In this document: positions 27,671-36,664 of the stretch, piece by piece | How positions within the stretch are numbered: position 1 is the stretch's first letter | Layout: every line of letters starts with the position of its first letter | Source of the DNA: Kocuria palustris | GTDB taxonomy: Bacteria > Actinomycetota > Actinomycetes > Actinomycetales > Micrococcaceae | Length of the DNA stretch: 64,000 bases | Reading direction: 5' to 3' | NCBI RefSeq assembly: GCF_016907795.1 | Contig: NZ_JAFBCR010000001.1 | Location: 372,001 to 436,000, forward strand | The notes under the pieces: model-generated | Told to the model about the DNA's origin: nothing | The model's input: the letters and a program-made list of their open reading frames with translations, nothing else | The model's database searches: none | Translations under genes and position numbers: made by a program

Positions 27671-28884
27671 CGGCGCCCTTTCCCGTTGTCGACGACCTCC
27701 CGCAGGATGCTGTCGTAGCGCTCGGCTAGGTCTGCAAAGTCGGCGTTGTCCGCCACCCAGGTCCTGCCCGAGCCGTCCGTCATCAGCCGGGACCGGTCCT
27801 CGATCAGACCGCGCCACAGCCCCGCGATCTCCTGTGCGCTGGAGCCCACCACATCGCCCGCGCCGGCGTCCTGGAGGATCCGAGCGGCCTCGCCGCGGAC
27901 CACTGCGGTGAGGTGACGGCCCACCGCCATGACCTCGTAGGTCTTGGAGGGCACCGTGGCCTCGAACGACTTCCAGTCATCGCGCAGGGAGACCACCAGC
28001 GAATCGGCCTGTCGGTACAGCTCGAAGACCTCGTCGCGATACGCCGGGCCCAGGAAGCGCACGGGAGCTCCCAGTGCGGCCGCGATGCGCCGCAGCTCGG
28101 GCTTCTGCGAGCCCTGCCCCACCAGGGTCAGCCGCATGTCCGAGCCGACCTGGGCAGCGGCCTCGATCAGTCGCTCCAGGCGCTGGCTCTCACCATGATT
28201 GCCCAGGTACAGCACCTCCAGCCGGTCGCGGACCAGCGGCGGCGGATCCAGCACCGGTGTCTGCTCCAGGCGCACGCCGTTGCGCACCGTGCGGACCTGT
28301 CGCACACCGCGCTCCCGCAGCGTCTCGGCGAAGCCCTCGGTCACGGTGACGACAAGATCCGCCCTGTCCTGGACCGACTCCACGGCCCGGTTGATGATCC
28401 GCTGGGCACGGCCCTGCAGGACCCCGGCCTCCGTAGCGAGGTTCGGCCAGGCATCGCGCATCTCCACGACGAGAGGCTTCCCCCTCAGCCGCGCGGCCAA
28501 CCAGCCGCTGGCCAGCAGCGGCAGCGACGGCGCCGTCACGATCACCACGCAGTGCCCGCGCACCGTCAGGGTGCGCAGCGCGCTGCCGCCGGCGGTGACC
28601 AGCTGATCCACGAGCTTGGGCAAGCGGGCGTCGCGGGCCGTGAGATACGGGACCCGCACGATCGTCTCGCCCACCGGCCCCGGCCGACCGCGCCCCACCC
28701 TGCCGCGGGAGGAGCGATCAGCGTCCGGGCCGAACCCGTAGTGGGCCACCGGTGCCACGACCGTCATCTGCCAGCCCCGCTGCACCAGGTGCGGGATCAG
28801 GGACTGCCAGCGGCGCTGCGGCGGTGAGTGCTCAGGCCAGTAGGAGTGGGCCAGGAGCAGCGCGTTGGAACGCGCTGGGCTCAC
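27667..28884 (-). CDS. Family 4 glycosyltransferase
   Basis: 405 residues with GT-B features: N-terminal LLLAHSYWPEHSPPQRRWQSLIPHLVQRGWQMTVVAP (WbuB-like), TVRNGVRLEQTPV before the second domain, LEVLYLGNHGESQRLERLIEA, LTLVGQGSQKPELRRIA, and VPSKTYEVMAVGRHLTAVVRGEAARILQDAGAG at the donor site. GTG 28884 overlaps the LCP gene stop (GTGA), so translation is coupled. A hydrophobic stretch around residues 90-125 may associate with the membrane. Confidence 0.87.
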   Translation of the reverse strand: MSPARSNALLLAHSYWPEHSPPQRRWQSLIPHLVQRGWQMTVVAPVAHYGFGPDADRSSRGRVGRGRPGPVGETIVRVPYLTARDARLPKLVDQLVTAGGSALRTLTVRGHCVVIVTAPSLPLLASGWLAARLRGKPLVVEMRDAWPNLATEAGVLQGRAQRIINRAVESVQDRADLVVTVTEGFAETLRERGVRQVRTVRNGVRLEQTPVLDPPPLVRDRLEVLYLGNHGESQRLERLIEAAAQVGSDMRLTLVGQGSQKPELRRIAAALGAPVRFLGPAYRDEVFELYRQADSLVVSLRDDWKSFEATVPSKTYEVMAVGRHLTAVVRGEAARILQDAGAGDVVGSSAQEIAGLWRGLIEDRSRLMTDGSGRTWVADNADFADLAERYDSILREVVDNGKGRR

Positions 28885-29951
28885 AGGCCGCTCCCGTCGT
28901 CCGCGGAGAGCTCCTGGTAGTGCTCATCCAGCGTGCCGTCGTCGATGGCGTCGCCGATCTCCTTCATGGCCTCCTCGTCCGGGAGCACGACCGACTGGCC
29001 GTCGTCGGAGGTTCCGATGCCGTTCGTCGGGACCGTGAACATGTGGATGTCCGAGCGCGAGACGCCGACCATCTTGGGCACCAGACCGCGGATGTAGCCG
29101 GAGTCCAGGCCATCGGAGACCGTGAGGTACGGGGAGATCGTGCTCACGATGTCGGAGATCTTTCCGGGATTGGCCAGGACCTCGGGCTCCAGGAACCGAT
29201 CGAGCAGCGCCTGGATGAACGCGCGCTGGTTCTCCACGCGTGTGTAGTCGCCGTCCGCGAAGGAGTGGCGCTCACGGGCGAACGTCAGGGCGGCCTCGCC
29301 GTCCATCGTGGTGGGACCGGCCTCGTAGACGTCGCCGTTCTCGGTGGTGAACGACTCCGGGACGTCCACAGTCACTCCACCCAGGGCATCGACCAGGCCC
29401 TCGAAGCCCTCGAAGTCGACGGCCATGACCTCGTCGATCCGGGTGTCGAAGTGCCCCTCGAGCGTCTCGACCATCAGCGGCATGCCGCCGTTCTGGTAGG
29501 CCGCATTGATCTTGGCCTCGCCCACACCGGGGATGTCGACCCAGGTGTCGCGCATGACGGACATGACGTAGATCTCGCCGCCGTCCTCGGGAATGTGCAT
29601 CAGCATGATCGAATCGGCTCGCTCGCCCTCGCGGCCGAGCTCGCCGCCGCCCTCGGGCCGCTTGTCCGAGCCGAGCAGCAGGATCGTGGTGCCCTCCGTG
29701 TCCTCCGGACGATCGGCCTCATCCGGGAAGGCCTCCGAGGAGGGCATGGTGGTCACGTTGTCGTCGTACGAGCGCGAGAGCCCGCCGATGTACAGGGCGA
29801 TCACCGCGATGACGCCGATCACGAGCACCAGGAAGGCGATCAGGAACGCGATCAGGATCTTGCGACCGCGCTTGCGACGACGAGGCCGCCGCTCGGCCTC
29901 CGGTTCACGGCCGTCGCCGTCGAACAGGTCGTCCTGGATGTCTTTGCTCAT
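28881..29951 (-). CDS. LytR-CpsA-Psr (LCP) family cell-wall polymer ligase
   Basis: 356 residues. A basic cytoplasmic N-terminus (RRPRRRKRGRK) is followed by one membrane helix (~29-54) and an extracytoplasmic LCP domain: ILLLGSDKRPEGG, ERADSIMLMHIP, VMSVMRDTWVDIPG, KINAAYQNGG, LTFARERHSF and VENQRAFIQALLD. LCP enzymes transfer undecaprenyl-phosphate-linked glycopolymers onto peptidoglycan (or arabinogalactan on mycolate cell walls). First gene of the minus-strand block and coupled to two glycosyltransferases, it implies the product is a covalently attached wall polymer. ATG 29951 has GGAGG eight bases upstream. Confidence 0.92.
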   Translation of the reverse strand: MSKDIQDDLFDGDGREPEAERRPRRRKRGRKILIAFLIAFLVLVIGVIAVIALYIGGLSRSYDDNVTTMPSSEAFPDEADRPEDTEGTTILLLGSDKRPEGGGELGREGERADSIMLMHIPEDGGEIYVMSVMRDTWVDIPGVGEAKINAAYQNGGMPLMVETLEGHFDTRIDEVMAVDFEGFEGLVDALGGVTVDVPESFTTENGDVYEAGPTTMDGEAALTFARERHSFADGDYTRVENQRAFIQALLDRFLEPEVLANPGKISDIVSTISPYLTVSDGLDSGYIRGLVPKMVGVSRSDIHMFTVPTNGIGTSDDGQSVVLPDEEAMKEIGDAIDDGTLDEHYQELSADDGSGL

Positions 29952-30295
29952 GCTGGGGGGCCTCCGGGCTGGCAGCGGATCGGCTCCGGTCGCGGCCGCT
30001 CGGACGGCGGGAGCGCCTGGATGCTGCGTGGATCGTTCAGGGGTGGGGCTGCGGTCGAGCCATCATACGGCGGGGAAGCTCACTGATCCGGCAGATCTGC
30101 CGGGTGCCGCGAACCTGACCGGGGCCTCATCCGGTGGTGCGATCGGAGCCTGTCCGGGATACCTCCGAGCATCCTGGATGACGATCCGCGAGAAGGGCTG
30201 TCGGAGGACGCGCGAAGGGCCGCACCCCGACGGGTGCGGCCCTTGCGGCGACGCGGCGGCAGCGCCGCGAAGAAGGCCGGAGCTCGGCCGCTGCC
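29952..30295. other. Intergenic region between rpmE2 and the LCP gene
   Basis: 344 bases. It contains the rpmE2 terminator hairpin (30215-30244) and, between that and 29951, the presumed promoter of the long polymer operon. No clear -35/-10 pair and no small gene could be supported. Confidence 0.5.
30215..30244 (-). terminator. rpmE2: Terminator of rpmE2
   Basis: Perfect 13-base arms (AAGGGCCGCACCC at 30215-30227 and its complement at 30232-30244) around a CGAC tetraloop, 52 bases past the rpmE2 stop. No strong T tract follows. Confidence 0.82.
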
Positions 30296-30556
30296 TCAGC
30301 GAGAGGACTTGCCGAAGGACTTGAAGCGCGCGTTGAAGCGCTCGACGCGGCCGGCGGAGTCCATGATGCGCTGCTTGCCCGTGTAGAACGGGTGCGACTC
30401 GGACGAGATCTCCACCTCGATGAGGGGGTACTCGTTGCCGTCCTCCCAGGTCTCGGTCTTCTGCGACGTGGCAGTCGAGCGGGTCAGGATGACCTTGCCG
30501 GAGGCGAGGTCGCGGAAGAGCACCGGGTGGTAGTCCGGGTGGATGTCGTTCTTCAT
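30296..30556 (-). CDS. rpmE2: 50S ribosomal protein L31 type B
   Basis: 86 residues beginning [16 protein letters not shown], with the type B hallmarks SHPFYTGKQ and [10 protein letters not shown]. The zinc-binding CxxC pairs of type A L31 are absent, so this is the zinc-independent form. In many actinobacteria that form is Zur-repressed and made under zinc limitation; no convincing Zur box was seen upstream. Monocistronic, with its own terminator. Confidence 0.96.
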   Translation of the reverse strand: MKNDIHPDYHPVLFRDLASGKVILTRSTATSQKTETWEDGNEYPLIEVEISSESHPFYTGKQRIMDSAGRVERFNARFKSFGKSSR

Positions 30557-30823
30557 GGTCTGTGTTCCTTCGCTGGAGGGGCCGCTGGATTGTGCCAGAA
30601 GCCATGACGCTTGGGTGCGGGTGCGCTGGGCACCAGCGAGACATCGTACACCCGCCCTGCGTCACGCGCCCGGACCCGTCGCCACTGAATAAAACCTGAT
30701 GAAGTTCGATGAATTGCTCGAATGTTCACGTACCCTCTTCGGGGGACGACGACGGCTGCGCCTTCGGTCGATCCCCGCACCACTCCTCCTCCCCCCCCCG
30801 CTCCCCCCGAAGAGGACCCAGCC

Positions 30824-32911
30824 GTGCCTTCACCCCTGCCTCCGAGGCCCCTGTCCGCAGACCCCGTGACCGCATCCCCCAAGCGCCGTCGCCCCATGGT
30901 CCTCGCTCTGGCCGTCGCCTTCGCGGTGACGCCCGCCCTGTCGATGCTGCCGGCCCAGGCCGCGGAGGACCCCGCCAAGGCGGACTCCCAGGGGATCGAC
31001 TCCGCGCTGCCCGGGCCGCTCGACCGCTCCGGCCTCGACGAGACCGGCCCGGCCCAGGACAGCGCCGCGGACGAGCAGGTGCCCCAGGAGACTCCTCGCG
31101 TGATCGTGCGCTTCGAGGACCCGGCGACCTCGGAGGCTCAGAAGGAGCAGATCGTCGCCGAGGCCGCACAGGAGGCCGACATCCTGCCCACCGAGGACCA
31201 GGCCCCGAAGGGCGCGGCGGCCTCTGCCGAGACCGAGCCTCAGCGGGTCAAGCAGACCGCCGACTCCGCCGACGTCCTGGAGTTCCCGGAGGAGCTCGAG
31301 GTCCAGGAGCAGTCCGATCTCGTCGACCAGCTCGAAGAGGACCCGCGGGTCGCCTACGCGGAGCCCGATCGCCTCGCCCGCGCCGCGGCGACGAACGACC
31401 CGCTGTACGACTCGCAGTTCACGCTCGAGGACCGCAGCGTCCCGGACGCGTGGAGCATGGCGACCGGCCGCGGCGTCACGATCGGCGTGCTGGACACCGG
31501 CCTGATCCGCCACCCGGACCTCGACGCCAAGCGCGTGTCCGGCTACGACTTCGTCTCGCCCTACCCGGCCGACTTCCCGGTCGACGGCAACGGGCGCGAC
31601 GCCGATCCCAGCGACCCCGGTGACAACAAGAGCTCGAGGTGCCAGGCGACGTGGCACGGCAGCCACGTGGCCGGCATCGCCGCCGCGTCCACGAACAACG
31701 GCATCGGCATCGCCGGCGTGGCCCGCGACGCGAGCATCCAGCCGGTGCGCGTGCTCGGCAGCTGCACCTACGGCTACGAGTCCGATATCGCGGACGGCAT
31801 CCGCTACGCCGCAGGACAGACCATCGGCGGGGCCGTGAACCGCAACCCATCCGACGTCATCAACATGTCGCTGGCCCTGTACGGACAGTGCGGGCGCACC
31901 ATGCAGTCGGCGATCGACTACGCAGTCGGGTCCAACGTGCCGGTCGTCGTGGCGGCCGGGAACTCCGCGGACAACGCGAACATGTACCCGCCCGCCAACT
32001 GCAGCAACGTGATCGCCGTGGGCGCGGCTGATGAGAACGGCCAAGTGGCCTCCTACTCGAACACCGGTCCCAACGTCGACGTCCTGGCTCCCGGCGGGCA
32101 CGGCACCCAGTACTCGATCATCTCGACCATCGACGCCGGCACCACCGGACCCACACGAGCGAGCTACGGCTACAAGAACGGCACCTCGATGGCCACCCCG
32201 TTCGTCTCCGGCACCGTGGCCATGATGCTCGAGGCCAACCCGGACTTGACCCCGGCCCAGATCGAGCGGACGCTCAAGTCGACCTCGACCGGTCCGCTGG
32301 GCCGCCTGCAGGTCTCCCCCGCCGATGCCGTCCGCGCCGTCGCACCCACCAAGCCCGCGACCAAGCCGCAGGCCGCCGGCCCGTTCCGCGATGTCTCGGC
32401 CAGCAATCAGTTCGCCACCGAGATTACCTGGGCCAAGAACAAGAAGTACCTCAACGGCTGGTCGGACGGCACCTACCGCCCCACCGAGAACATCGACCGC
32501 AACGCCATGGCCGCCGTGGCCTACCGCATGGCAGGCTCCCCCGCCTACACCCCGCCGCGCGTCTCCCCCTACAAGGACCTGACCCCGCAGTCGGCCTTCT
32601 ACAAGGAGATCACCTGGGCCCGCTCCGAAGGCCTGCTCAAGGGCTGGTCCGACGGCACCTTCCGCCCCCTGAACGACATCGACCGCAACGCCACCGCCGC
32701 GCTGCTCTACCGCATGGCCGGCTCCCCGTCCTACACCGCACCGCGGACCACCTCCTTCAAGGACGTCCCCGCCGGATCCGCCTTCTACAAGGAGATCCAC
32801 TGGATGAACGCCCAGGGCATCACCACCGGCTGGAACGACGGCACCTTCCGCCCGCTGGATCAGACCCACCGCGACGCCATGGCCGCCTTCCTCTATCGTT
32901 TCGAGAACTGA
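30824..32911 (+). CDS. Secreted S8 (subtilisin-like) serine protease with three SLH-like repeats
   Basis: 695 residues from GTG 30824, chosen for AGAGGA about seven bases upstream. An upstream in-frame ATG 30722 would add 34 low-complexity residues encoded across a nine-C run. A signal peptide follows KRRRP (VLALAVAFAVTPALSMLPAQA). The N-terminal ~60-180 resembles an I9-type propeptide (PRVIVRFEDPAT). The catalytic triad is Asp224 (GVLDTGL), His278 (WHGSHVAGI) and Ser455 (NGTSMATPFVSG), with AAGN supplying the oxyanion Asn. Residues ~520-695 are three SLH-like repeats, each with an FxDV-like start (less regular in the second), W(S/N)DGT(Y/F)RP and a YRM or YRF end, which probably attach the enzyme to wall polymer. 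Monocistronic. Confidence 0.94.
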   Translation: MPSPLPPRPLSADPVTASPKRRRPMVLALAVAFAVTPALSMLPAQAAEDPAKADSQGIDSALPGPLDRSGLDETGPAQDSAADEQVPQETPRVIVRFEDPATSEAQKEQIVAEAAQEADILPTEDQAPKGAAASAETEPQRVKQTADSADVLEFPEELEVQEQSDLVDQLEEDPRVAYAEPDRLARAAATNDPLYDSQFTLEDRSVPDAWSMATGRGVTIGVLDTGLIRHPDLDAKRVSGYDFVSPYPADFPVDGNGRDADPSDPGDNKSSRCQATWHGSHVAGIAAASTNNGIGIAGVARDASIQPVRVLGSCTYGYESDIADGIRYAAGQTIGGAVNRNPSDVINMSLALYGQCGRTMQSAIDYAVGSNVPVVVAAGNSADNANMYPPANCSNVIAVGAADENGQVASYSNTGPNVDVLAPGGHGTQYSIISTIDAGTTGPTRASYGYKNGTSMATPFVSGTVAMMLEANPDLTPAQIERTLKSTSTGPLGRLQVSPADAVRAVAPTKPATKPQAAGPFRDVSASNQFATEITWAKNKKYLNGWSDGTYRPTENIDRNAMAAVAYRMAGSPAYTPPRVSPYKDLTPQSAFYKEITWARSEGLLKGWSDGTFRPLNDIDRNATAALLYRMAGSPSYTAPRTTSFKDVPAGSAFYKEIHWMNAQGITTGWNDGTFRPLDQTHRDAMAAFLYRFEN

Positions 32912-32994
32912 TCGGTCGGCTGAAGCATCTGAAGCGGCCCTGACGCCGCACCGCCTGCGGCGTCATGAGACCCCGCGGAGAGGACGGTGACCCC

Positions 32995-33438
32995 ATGGAG
33001 GATCTGAGGATCCGCACGGGCCCCGGCCTCCCGCGGGGTCTCGTCATCCCCGCCGCCGAGCTGCACGAGCAGTTTGTGCGCTCCTCGGGACCCGGCGGGC
33101 AGTCCGTGAACACGACCGACTCTCGGGTGCAGCTGCGCCTTGACCTCGGCTCGTGCTCGGCGCTCAGCGACGACCAGCGCCGCCGCGCGCTGTCTGCCCT
33201 CGAGCCGCGGCTGGCCGGCACCGAGCTGATCATCGAGGCCGCCGAGCACCGCTCGCAGTTCCGCAACCGCAAGGCCGCCCGCGAGCGGATGGCCGAGCTG
33301 CTGCGCGGGGCCATGGCTCCACCGGTCCCGCGTCGACCGACCAAGCCCACGCGGGGCTCCCAGCGCCGGCGGCTCCAGGCCAAGAAGCACCGCGGACGGA
33401 TCAAGGCCGATCGCGGCCGTCCGGGCTGGGACGGCTGA
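32995..33438 (+). CDS. arfB: Peptide chain release factor-like protein (ArfB/YaeJ type)
   Basis: 147 residues. The catalytic GGQ sits in RSSGPGGQSVNTTDSRVQLR, and the C-terminus is a basic tail (RRPTKPTRGSQRRRLQAKKHRGRIK), as in ArfB, which hydrolyses peptidyl-tRNA on stalled ribosomes lacking a stop codon. There is no codon-recognition domain. ATG 32995 is preferred, with GGAGAGGA upstream; an in-frame ATG 32965 lacks such a site. Confidence 0.9.
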   Translation: MEDLRIRTGPGLPRGLVIPAAELHEQFVRSSGPGGQSVNTTDSRVQLRLDLGSCSALSDDQRRRALSALEPRLAGTELIIEAAEHRSQFRNRKAARERMAELLRGAMAPPVPRRPTKPTRGSQRRRLQAKKHRGRIKADRGRPGWDG

Positions 33439-33481
33439 GCGCCCACCGCAGGAGTCGGCTCCCCGGAGTAGAATCCGCTGA

Positions 33482-35029
33482 ATGCCCGCATCCGACGACC
33501 GCCGTGGATCCCACGACCCTCACCCCTTCACCGGAGACGTCTACGCGGAGGGCTCGGCGCCCCCGCCGCGGGCCCCGGACGACGACTCCGAGTTCGTGCC
33601 CGATCCCCGCCGCGGCCGCATCCTGGCCGTGCTGCTGGCCTCGCTGTTCATGGCGCTGGTGGCCGTCAGCATCATCAACGTGGCGCTGCCGTCCATCCAG
33701 CGCGATCTGGGAGCAAGCTCGAGCGACCTGCAGTGGGTGCTCTCCGGATACGCCCTGTCCTTCGGAGTCGTGCTGGTCGCCGCCGGACGAGCCGGGGACC
33801 TGTTCGGCCGGGAGCGGCTGTTCGTGGCGGGCATGGCCCTGTTCACCATCGCCTCGCTCGCGGCGGCCCTGTCTCCGACCCCGCTGATGCTCAACCTCTC
33901 GCGCGTGTTCATGGGGATCGGCTCCGGCCTGATCAATCCCCAGGTCTCCGGGCTGATCCAGCAGCACTACCGGGGCAGCGAGCGAGCCCGGGCCTTCGGC
34001 TACTTCGGCGGGATCGTGGGCGTGGCCGTGGCGATCGGGCCCATCATGGGCGGGCTTCTGATCGGCATGCTGCCCCCGGGACTCGGCTGGCGCTCCACGA
34101 TCGGCATCAACGTGCCGCTGGGCCTGATCATCCTGGCGCTGTCCACCCGTTGGCTCGACCTCGGACCCAGCCGCACCACGACTCAGCGCCGCTCGCACGA
34201 CCTGGACCCGATCGGCGCCGTCATGCTGGCGGTGGCCGTGCTGACCGTCATGCTGCCGTTCATGCTGGCCGAGCAGTACACAGCGGCCTGGGCGCTGCTG
34301 CCCGTCGGACTGATCCTCACTGCTGCGTGGGTCGTGTGGGAGCGGCGCTATCAGGCCCGCGGCAAGGCCCCCATGGTCGATTTGCGCCTGTTCCGCATCC
34401 GCAGCTACTCGCTGGGGACCCTGATGATCGGGATCTACTTCACCGGCGGCACCACCATCTGGGTGATCCAGGCTCAGCTTGTCCAGCAGGGCCTGGGCCA
34501 ATCCGCCCTGGTCGCCAGCCTCCTGGGTCTGCCCGGAGCCGTGCTCACGGCACTGGCGGCGCAGCTCGGCGGGCGGCTGGTCACCCGGATCGGACGCTGG
34601 ACCGTGGTGATCGGCCTGGTCGTGGTCCTGGCGGGCATCACCGGCACACTCCTGGTGACCCCGCACATCGTCGCCGGGGATGCTCCCCTGTGGATGCTCG
34701 GCGCGGTCATGGCGCCCATCGGCTTCGGCGCCGGCATGGTCACCAGCCCCAACCAGACGCTCACGCTGCGCGAGGTCCCCGTGGCCGAGGGCGGCACCGC
34801 CTCGGCCATCATGCAGACCGGCCAGCGCATCGGCACGGCCGTGGGCTCGGCGGGCGTCACCGGCATCTACTTCTTCCTGCTGCCCCAGGGCGCGGACCGC
34901 GCCGCAGACGCCGCCTACCTGATCATCGGAGGCATCGTCGTGATCGCGCTGATCGTCGCGGTCGCCGACGCCCTCACCGATCCGGATGGCGGGCGCATCG
35001 GAGGCTCGACGCGCCGGGAAGTGCGCTGA
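33482..35029 (+). CDS. MFS transporter, DHA2 (EmrB/QacA) drug efflux type, 14 membrane segments
   Basis: 515 residues. The N-terminal cytoplasmic stretch is acidic. The first segment (ILAVLLASLFMALVAVSIINVALPSI) is the DHA2 signature, then DLQWVLSGYALSFGVVLVAAGRAGDLFGRERLF carries motif A. About 14 hydrophobic segments are visible, as expected for the QacA/EmrB group. Proton-driven export of cationic or lipophilic compounds is the family role; the substrate is unknown. No adjacent TetR regulator. A strong hairpin follows the stop. Confidence 0.9.
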   Translation: MPASDDRRGSHDPHPFTGDVYAEGSAPPPRAPDDDSEFVPDPRRGRILAVLLASLFMALVAVSIINVALPSIQRDLGASSSDLQWVLSGYALSFGVVLVAAGRAGDLFGRERLFVAGMALFTIASLAAALSPTPLMLNLSRVFMGIGSGLINPQVSGLIQQHYRGSERARAFGYFGGIVGVAVAIGPIMGGLLIGMLPPGLGWRSTIGINVPLGLIILALSTRWLDLGPSRTTTQRRSHDLDPIGAVMLAVAVLTVMLPFMLAEQYTAAWALLPVGLILTAAWVVWERRYQARGKAPMVDLRLFRIRSYSLGTLMIGIYFTGGTTIWVIQAQLVQQGLGQSALVASLLGLPGAVLTALAAQLGGRLVTRIGRWTVVIGLVVVLAGITGTLLVTPHIVAGDAPLWMLGAVMAPIGFGAGMVTSPNQTLTLREVPVAEGGTASAIMQTGQRIGTAVGSAGVTGIYFFLLPQGADRAADAAYLIIGGIVVIALIVAVADALTDPDGGRIGGSTRREVR

Positions 35030-35045
35030 AGCCGAGCAGGTCGGT

Positions 35046-35093
35046 ACGACGAGGGGCCGGCAGCCGCAGTCGCGGCTGCCGGCCCCTCGTCGT
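35046..35093. terminator. Bidirectional terminator between MFS gene and tpx
   Basis: Perfect 22-base arms (35046-35067 and 35072-35093, starting ACGACGAGGGGCC) around an AGTC loop, between convergent stops at 35029 and 35109. Confidence 0.92.
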
Positions 35094-35108
35094 GCGGGGC
35101 GGCTGTGA

Positions 35109-35603
35109 TCAGGACAGCAGGTTGATCACGGCGTCGTAGTCCGGCTCATCAGCGATCTCCGGAACGAGCTGGGTGTAGATGACGTTGGACTCGGCATCGA
35201 GCACCACGATGCTGCGCGCCAGCAGACCGGCCAAGGGGCCGTCGACCATGGTCACGCCGTAGTCCTCGCCGAAGCTCGAGCGGAAGGCCGAGGCCACGAA
35301 GACGTTCTCGATGCCCTCGGCTCCGCAGAAGCGGGCCTGGGCGAACGGGAGGTCCTTGGACACGCACAGGACATCGGTGCCCTCGAAGCCCACGGCGAGC
35401 TCGTTGAAGCGGCGGACCGAGGCCGCGCAGGTCCCGGTGTCGACGCTCGGGAAGATGTTGAGCACGAGCCGACGCCCGCTGAAGTCCGCGGTGCGGACCG
35501 GAGCCAGCTCGGAGCTCACGAGCTCGAAGTCCGGAGCGGACTGAGCGACCTGCGGGAGCTCTCCGACAGTGTGGACGAGTTCTGCCTTGAATGCGGTTTC
35601 CAT
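35109..35603 (-). CDS. tpx: Thiol peroxidase (atypical 2-Cys peroxiredoxin)
   Basis: 164 residues, full length. It reduces hydrogen peroxide and alkyl hydroperoxides with thioredoxin. The peroxidatic cysteine is Cys59 in [16 protein letters not shown] and the resolving cysteine is Cys93 in ARFCGAEG, the usual Tpx spacing. The N-terminal [18 protein letters not shown] is typical. ATG 35603; monocistronic, convergent with the MFS gene. Confidence 0.95.
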   Translation of the reverse strand: METAFKAELVHTVGELPQVAQSAPDFELVSSELAPVRTADFSGRRLVLNIFPSVDTGTCAASVRRFNELAVGFEGTDVLCVSKDLPFAQARFCGAEGIENVFVASAFRSSFGEDYGVTMVDGPLAGLLARSIVVLDAESNVIYTQLVPEIADEPDYDAVINLLS

Positions 35604-35759
35604 GAGGACGACCTTAGCCGCCGAACCGGTCTCGGGTCACGGGGTCGCTCATGCCGAGGACGAGCCGATGGGGGATGATGGAAGCACCCTGATCGGGTCG
35701 TTCACAAGATCCGACGAGCGGCCACGGAGATTCAACATGAACGTGAAAGTAGAGAGAAA

Positions 35760-36167
35760 ATGACCGGACCTGTACCTGAAGTCGAAGTCAGCCGCGAGCC
35801 GGCCAAGCGCATCCAGCCCTTCGTGATCCTCTGGGTCGTCCTCGATGCGTTCCTCGTCTGCCTCTTCGGCGCGATCGGCAAGTCCTCCCACGACGGCAGC
35901 GCCTGGCTGTTCTTCGATGCGGCATGGCCGTTCCTGGTGGGGCTCGGCGTCGGCTGGCTGGCCGTGGCCTTCCTGCGCCGCCCTGGCCGCGAGCTGGTCT
36001 CCGGGCTGATCATCTGGGCTCTGACGGTCGTGGTCGGCGCCCTGCTGCGCGTGGCCGCAGGCGACGGCGCCCCGGTGTCGTTCCTGCTCGTGACGGCCTC
36101 GGTGCTGCTGGTCTTCCTGCTGGGCTGGCGCCTGATCGCGTCCGTCGTGGTGCGCGTGCGCCGCTGA
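35760..36167 (+). CDS. DUF3054 family membrane protein
   Basis: 135 residues with four likely membrane helices (FVILWVVLDAFLVCLFGAIG, WPFLVGLGVGWLAVAFL, LVSGLIIWALTVVVGALL and VSFLLVTASVLLVFLLGW). The LFGAIGKSSHDG region after the first helix matches the actinobacterial and archaeal DUF3054 family, whose function is unknown. AGAGA lies just before ATG 35760. Confidence 0.82.
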   Translation: MTGPVPEVEVSREPAKRIQPFVILWVVLDAFLVCLFGAIGKSSHDGSAWLFFDAAWPFLVGLGVGWLAVAFLRRPGRELVSGLIIWALTVVVGALLRVAAGDGAPVSFLLVTASVLLVFLLGWRLIASVVVRVRR

Positions 36168-36269
36168 AGCGCTCCACCCACGAGCCGGCATGGGCCCGCG
36201 GATACAGTGGAGACCACGAGTCTTCCGGGCCCTTCGCGGACCCGAGCCCCACGTTCGCCAGGAGGCAGC

Positions 36270-36548
36270 ATGTTCACCGCCATCGTCATGATCAGCACCG
36301 ATCCGCAGCGGATCCCCGAGATCGCCCAGGAGGTCTCGGATCTGCGCGGCGTCTCCGAGGTCTACTCGGTCACCGGCGAGTGGGACCTCATCGCCCTGGT
36401 GCGCGTGCGTCGCCACGAGGAGCTCTCGGACGTCATCGCCGATCGGCTCTCCAAGGTCCGGGGCATCCAGGAGACGGTCACCCAGATCGCCTTCCGCACC
36501 TACAGCAGCCACGACCTCGAGGAGGCCTTCTCCCTCGGCATGGACTGA
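36270..36548 (+). CDS. Stand-alone Lrp/AsnC ligand-binding (RAM) domain protein
   Basis: 92 residues: only the C-terminal RAM domain of Lrp/AsnC regulators (FTAIVMISTDPQRIPEIAQEV, VSEVYSVTGEWDLIALVRV, VRGIQETVTQIAF). No helix-turn-helix is present. Such SraA-like proteins can bind amino acids and modulate full-length Lrp partners, but no partner is nearby. AGGAGG lies four bases upstream of ATG 36270. Confidence 0.9.
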   Translation: MFTAIVMISTDPQRIPEIAQEVSDLRGVSEVYSVTGEWDLIALVRVRRHEELSDVIADRLSKVRGIQETVTQIAFRTYSSHDLEEAFSLGMD

Positions 36549-36575
36549 TGCCGCACCAGCGCTGACGCGCTGCGC

Positions 36576-36625
36576 GAGCACGCGGCCCCGGGACGATCGA
36601 GTGATCGCCCCGGGGCCGCGTGCTC
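36576..36625. terminator. Bidirectional terminator between RAM gene and trpD
   Basis: Perfect 17-base arms (GAGCACGCGGCCCCGGG at 36576-36592, complement at 36609-36625), with a GATC/GATC inner stem extending the hairpin. It lies between convergent stops 36548 and 36665. Confidence 0.9.
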
Positions 36626-36664
36626 GTCCGGCGCTGCTGTGCCGGCTCTTGGGCAGCTCTGGGC

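Noticed and set aside
25928-27718. 596-codon plus-strand open frame
   Set aside because: Antisense shadow of the GT4 gene at 25853-27670, which has recognisable GT-B motifs.
30557-30720. Zur box upstream of rpmE2
   Set aside because: The family is often Zur-regulated, but no sequence close to an A/T-rich palindromic Zur operator could be identified.
30830-32869. 679-codon minus-strand open frame
   Set aside because: Gly/Val/Arg-rich shadow of the S8 protease gene, whose triad and SLH-like repeats are on the plus strand.
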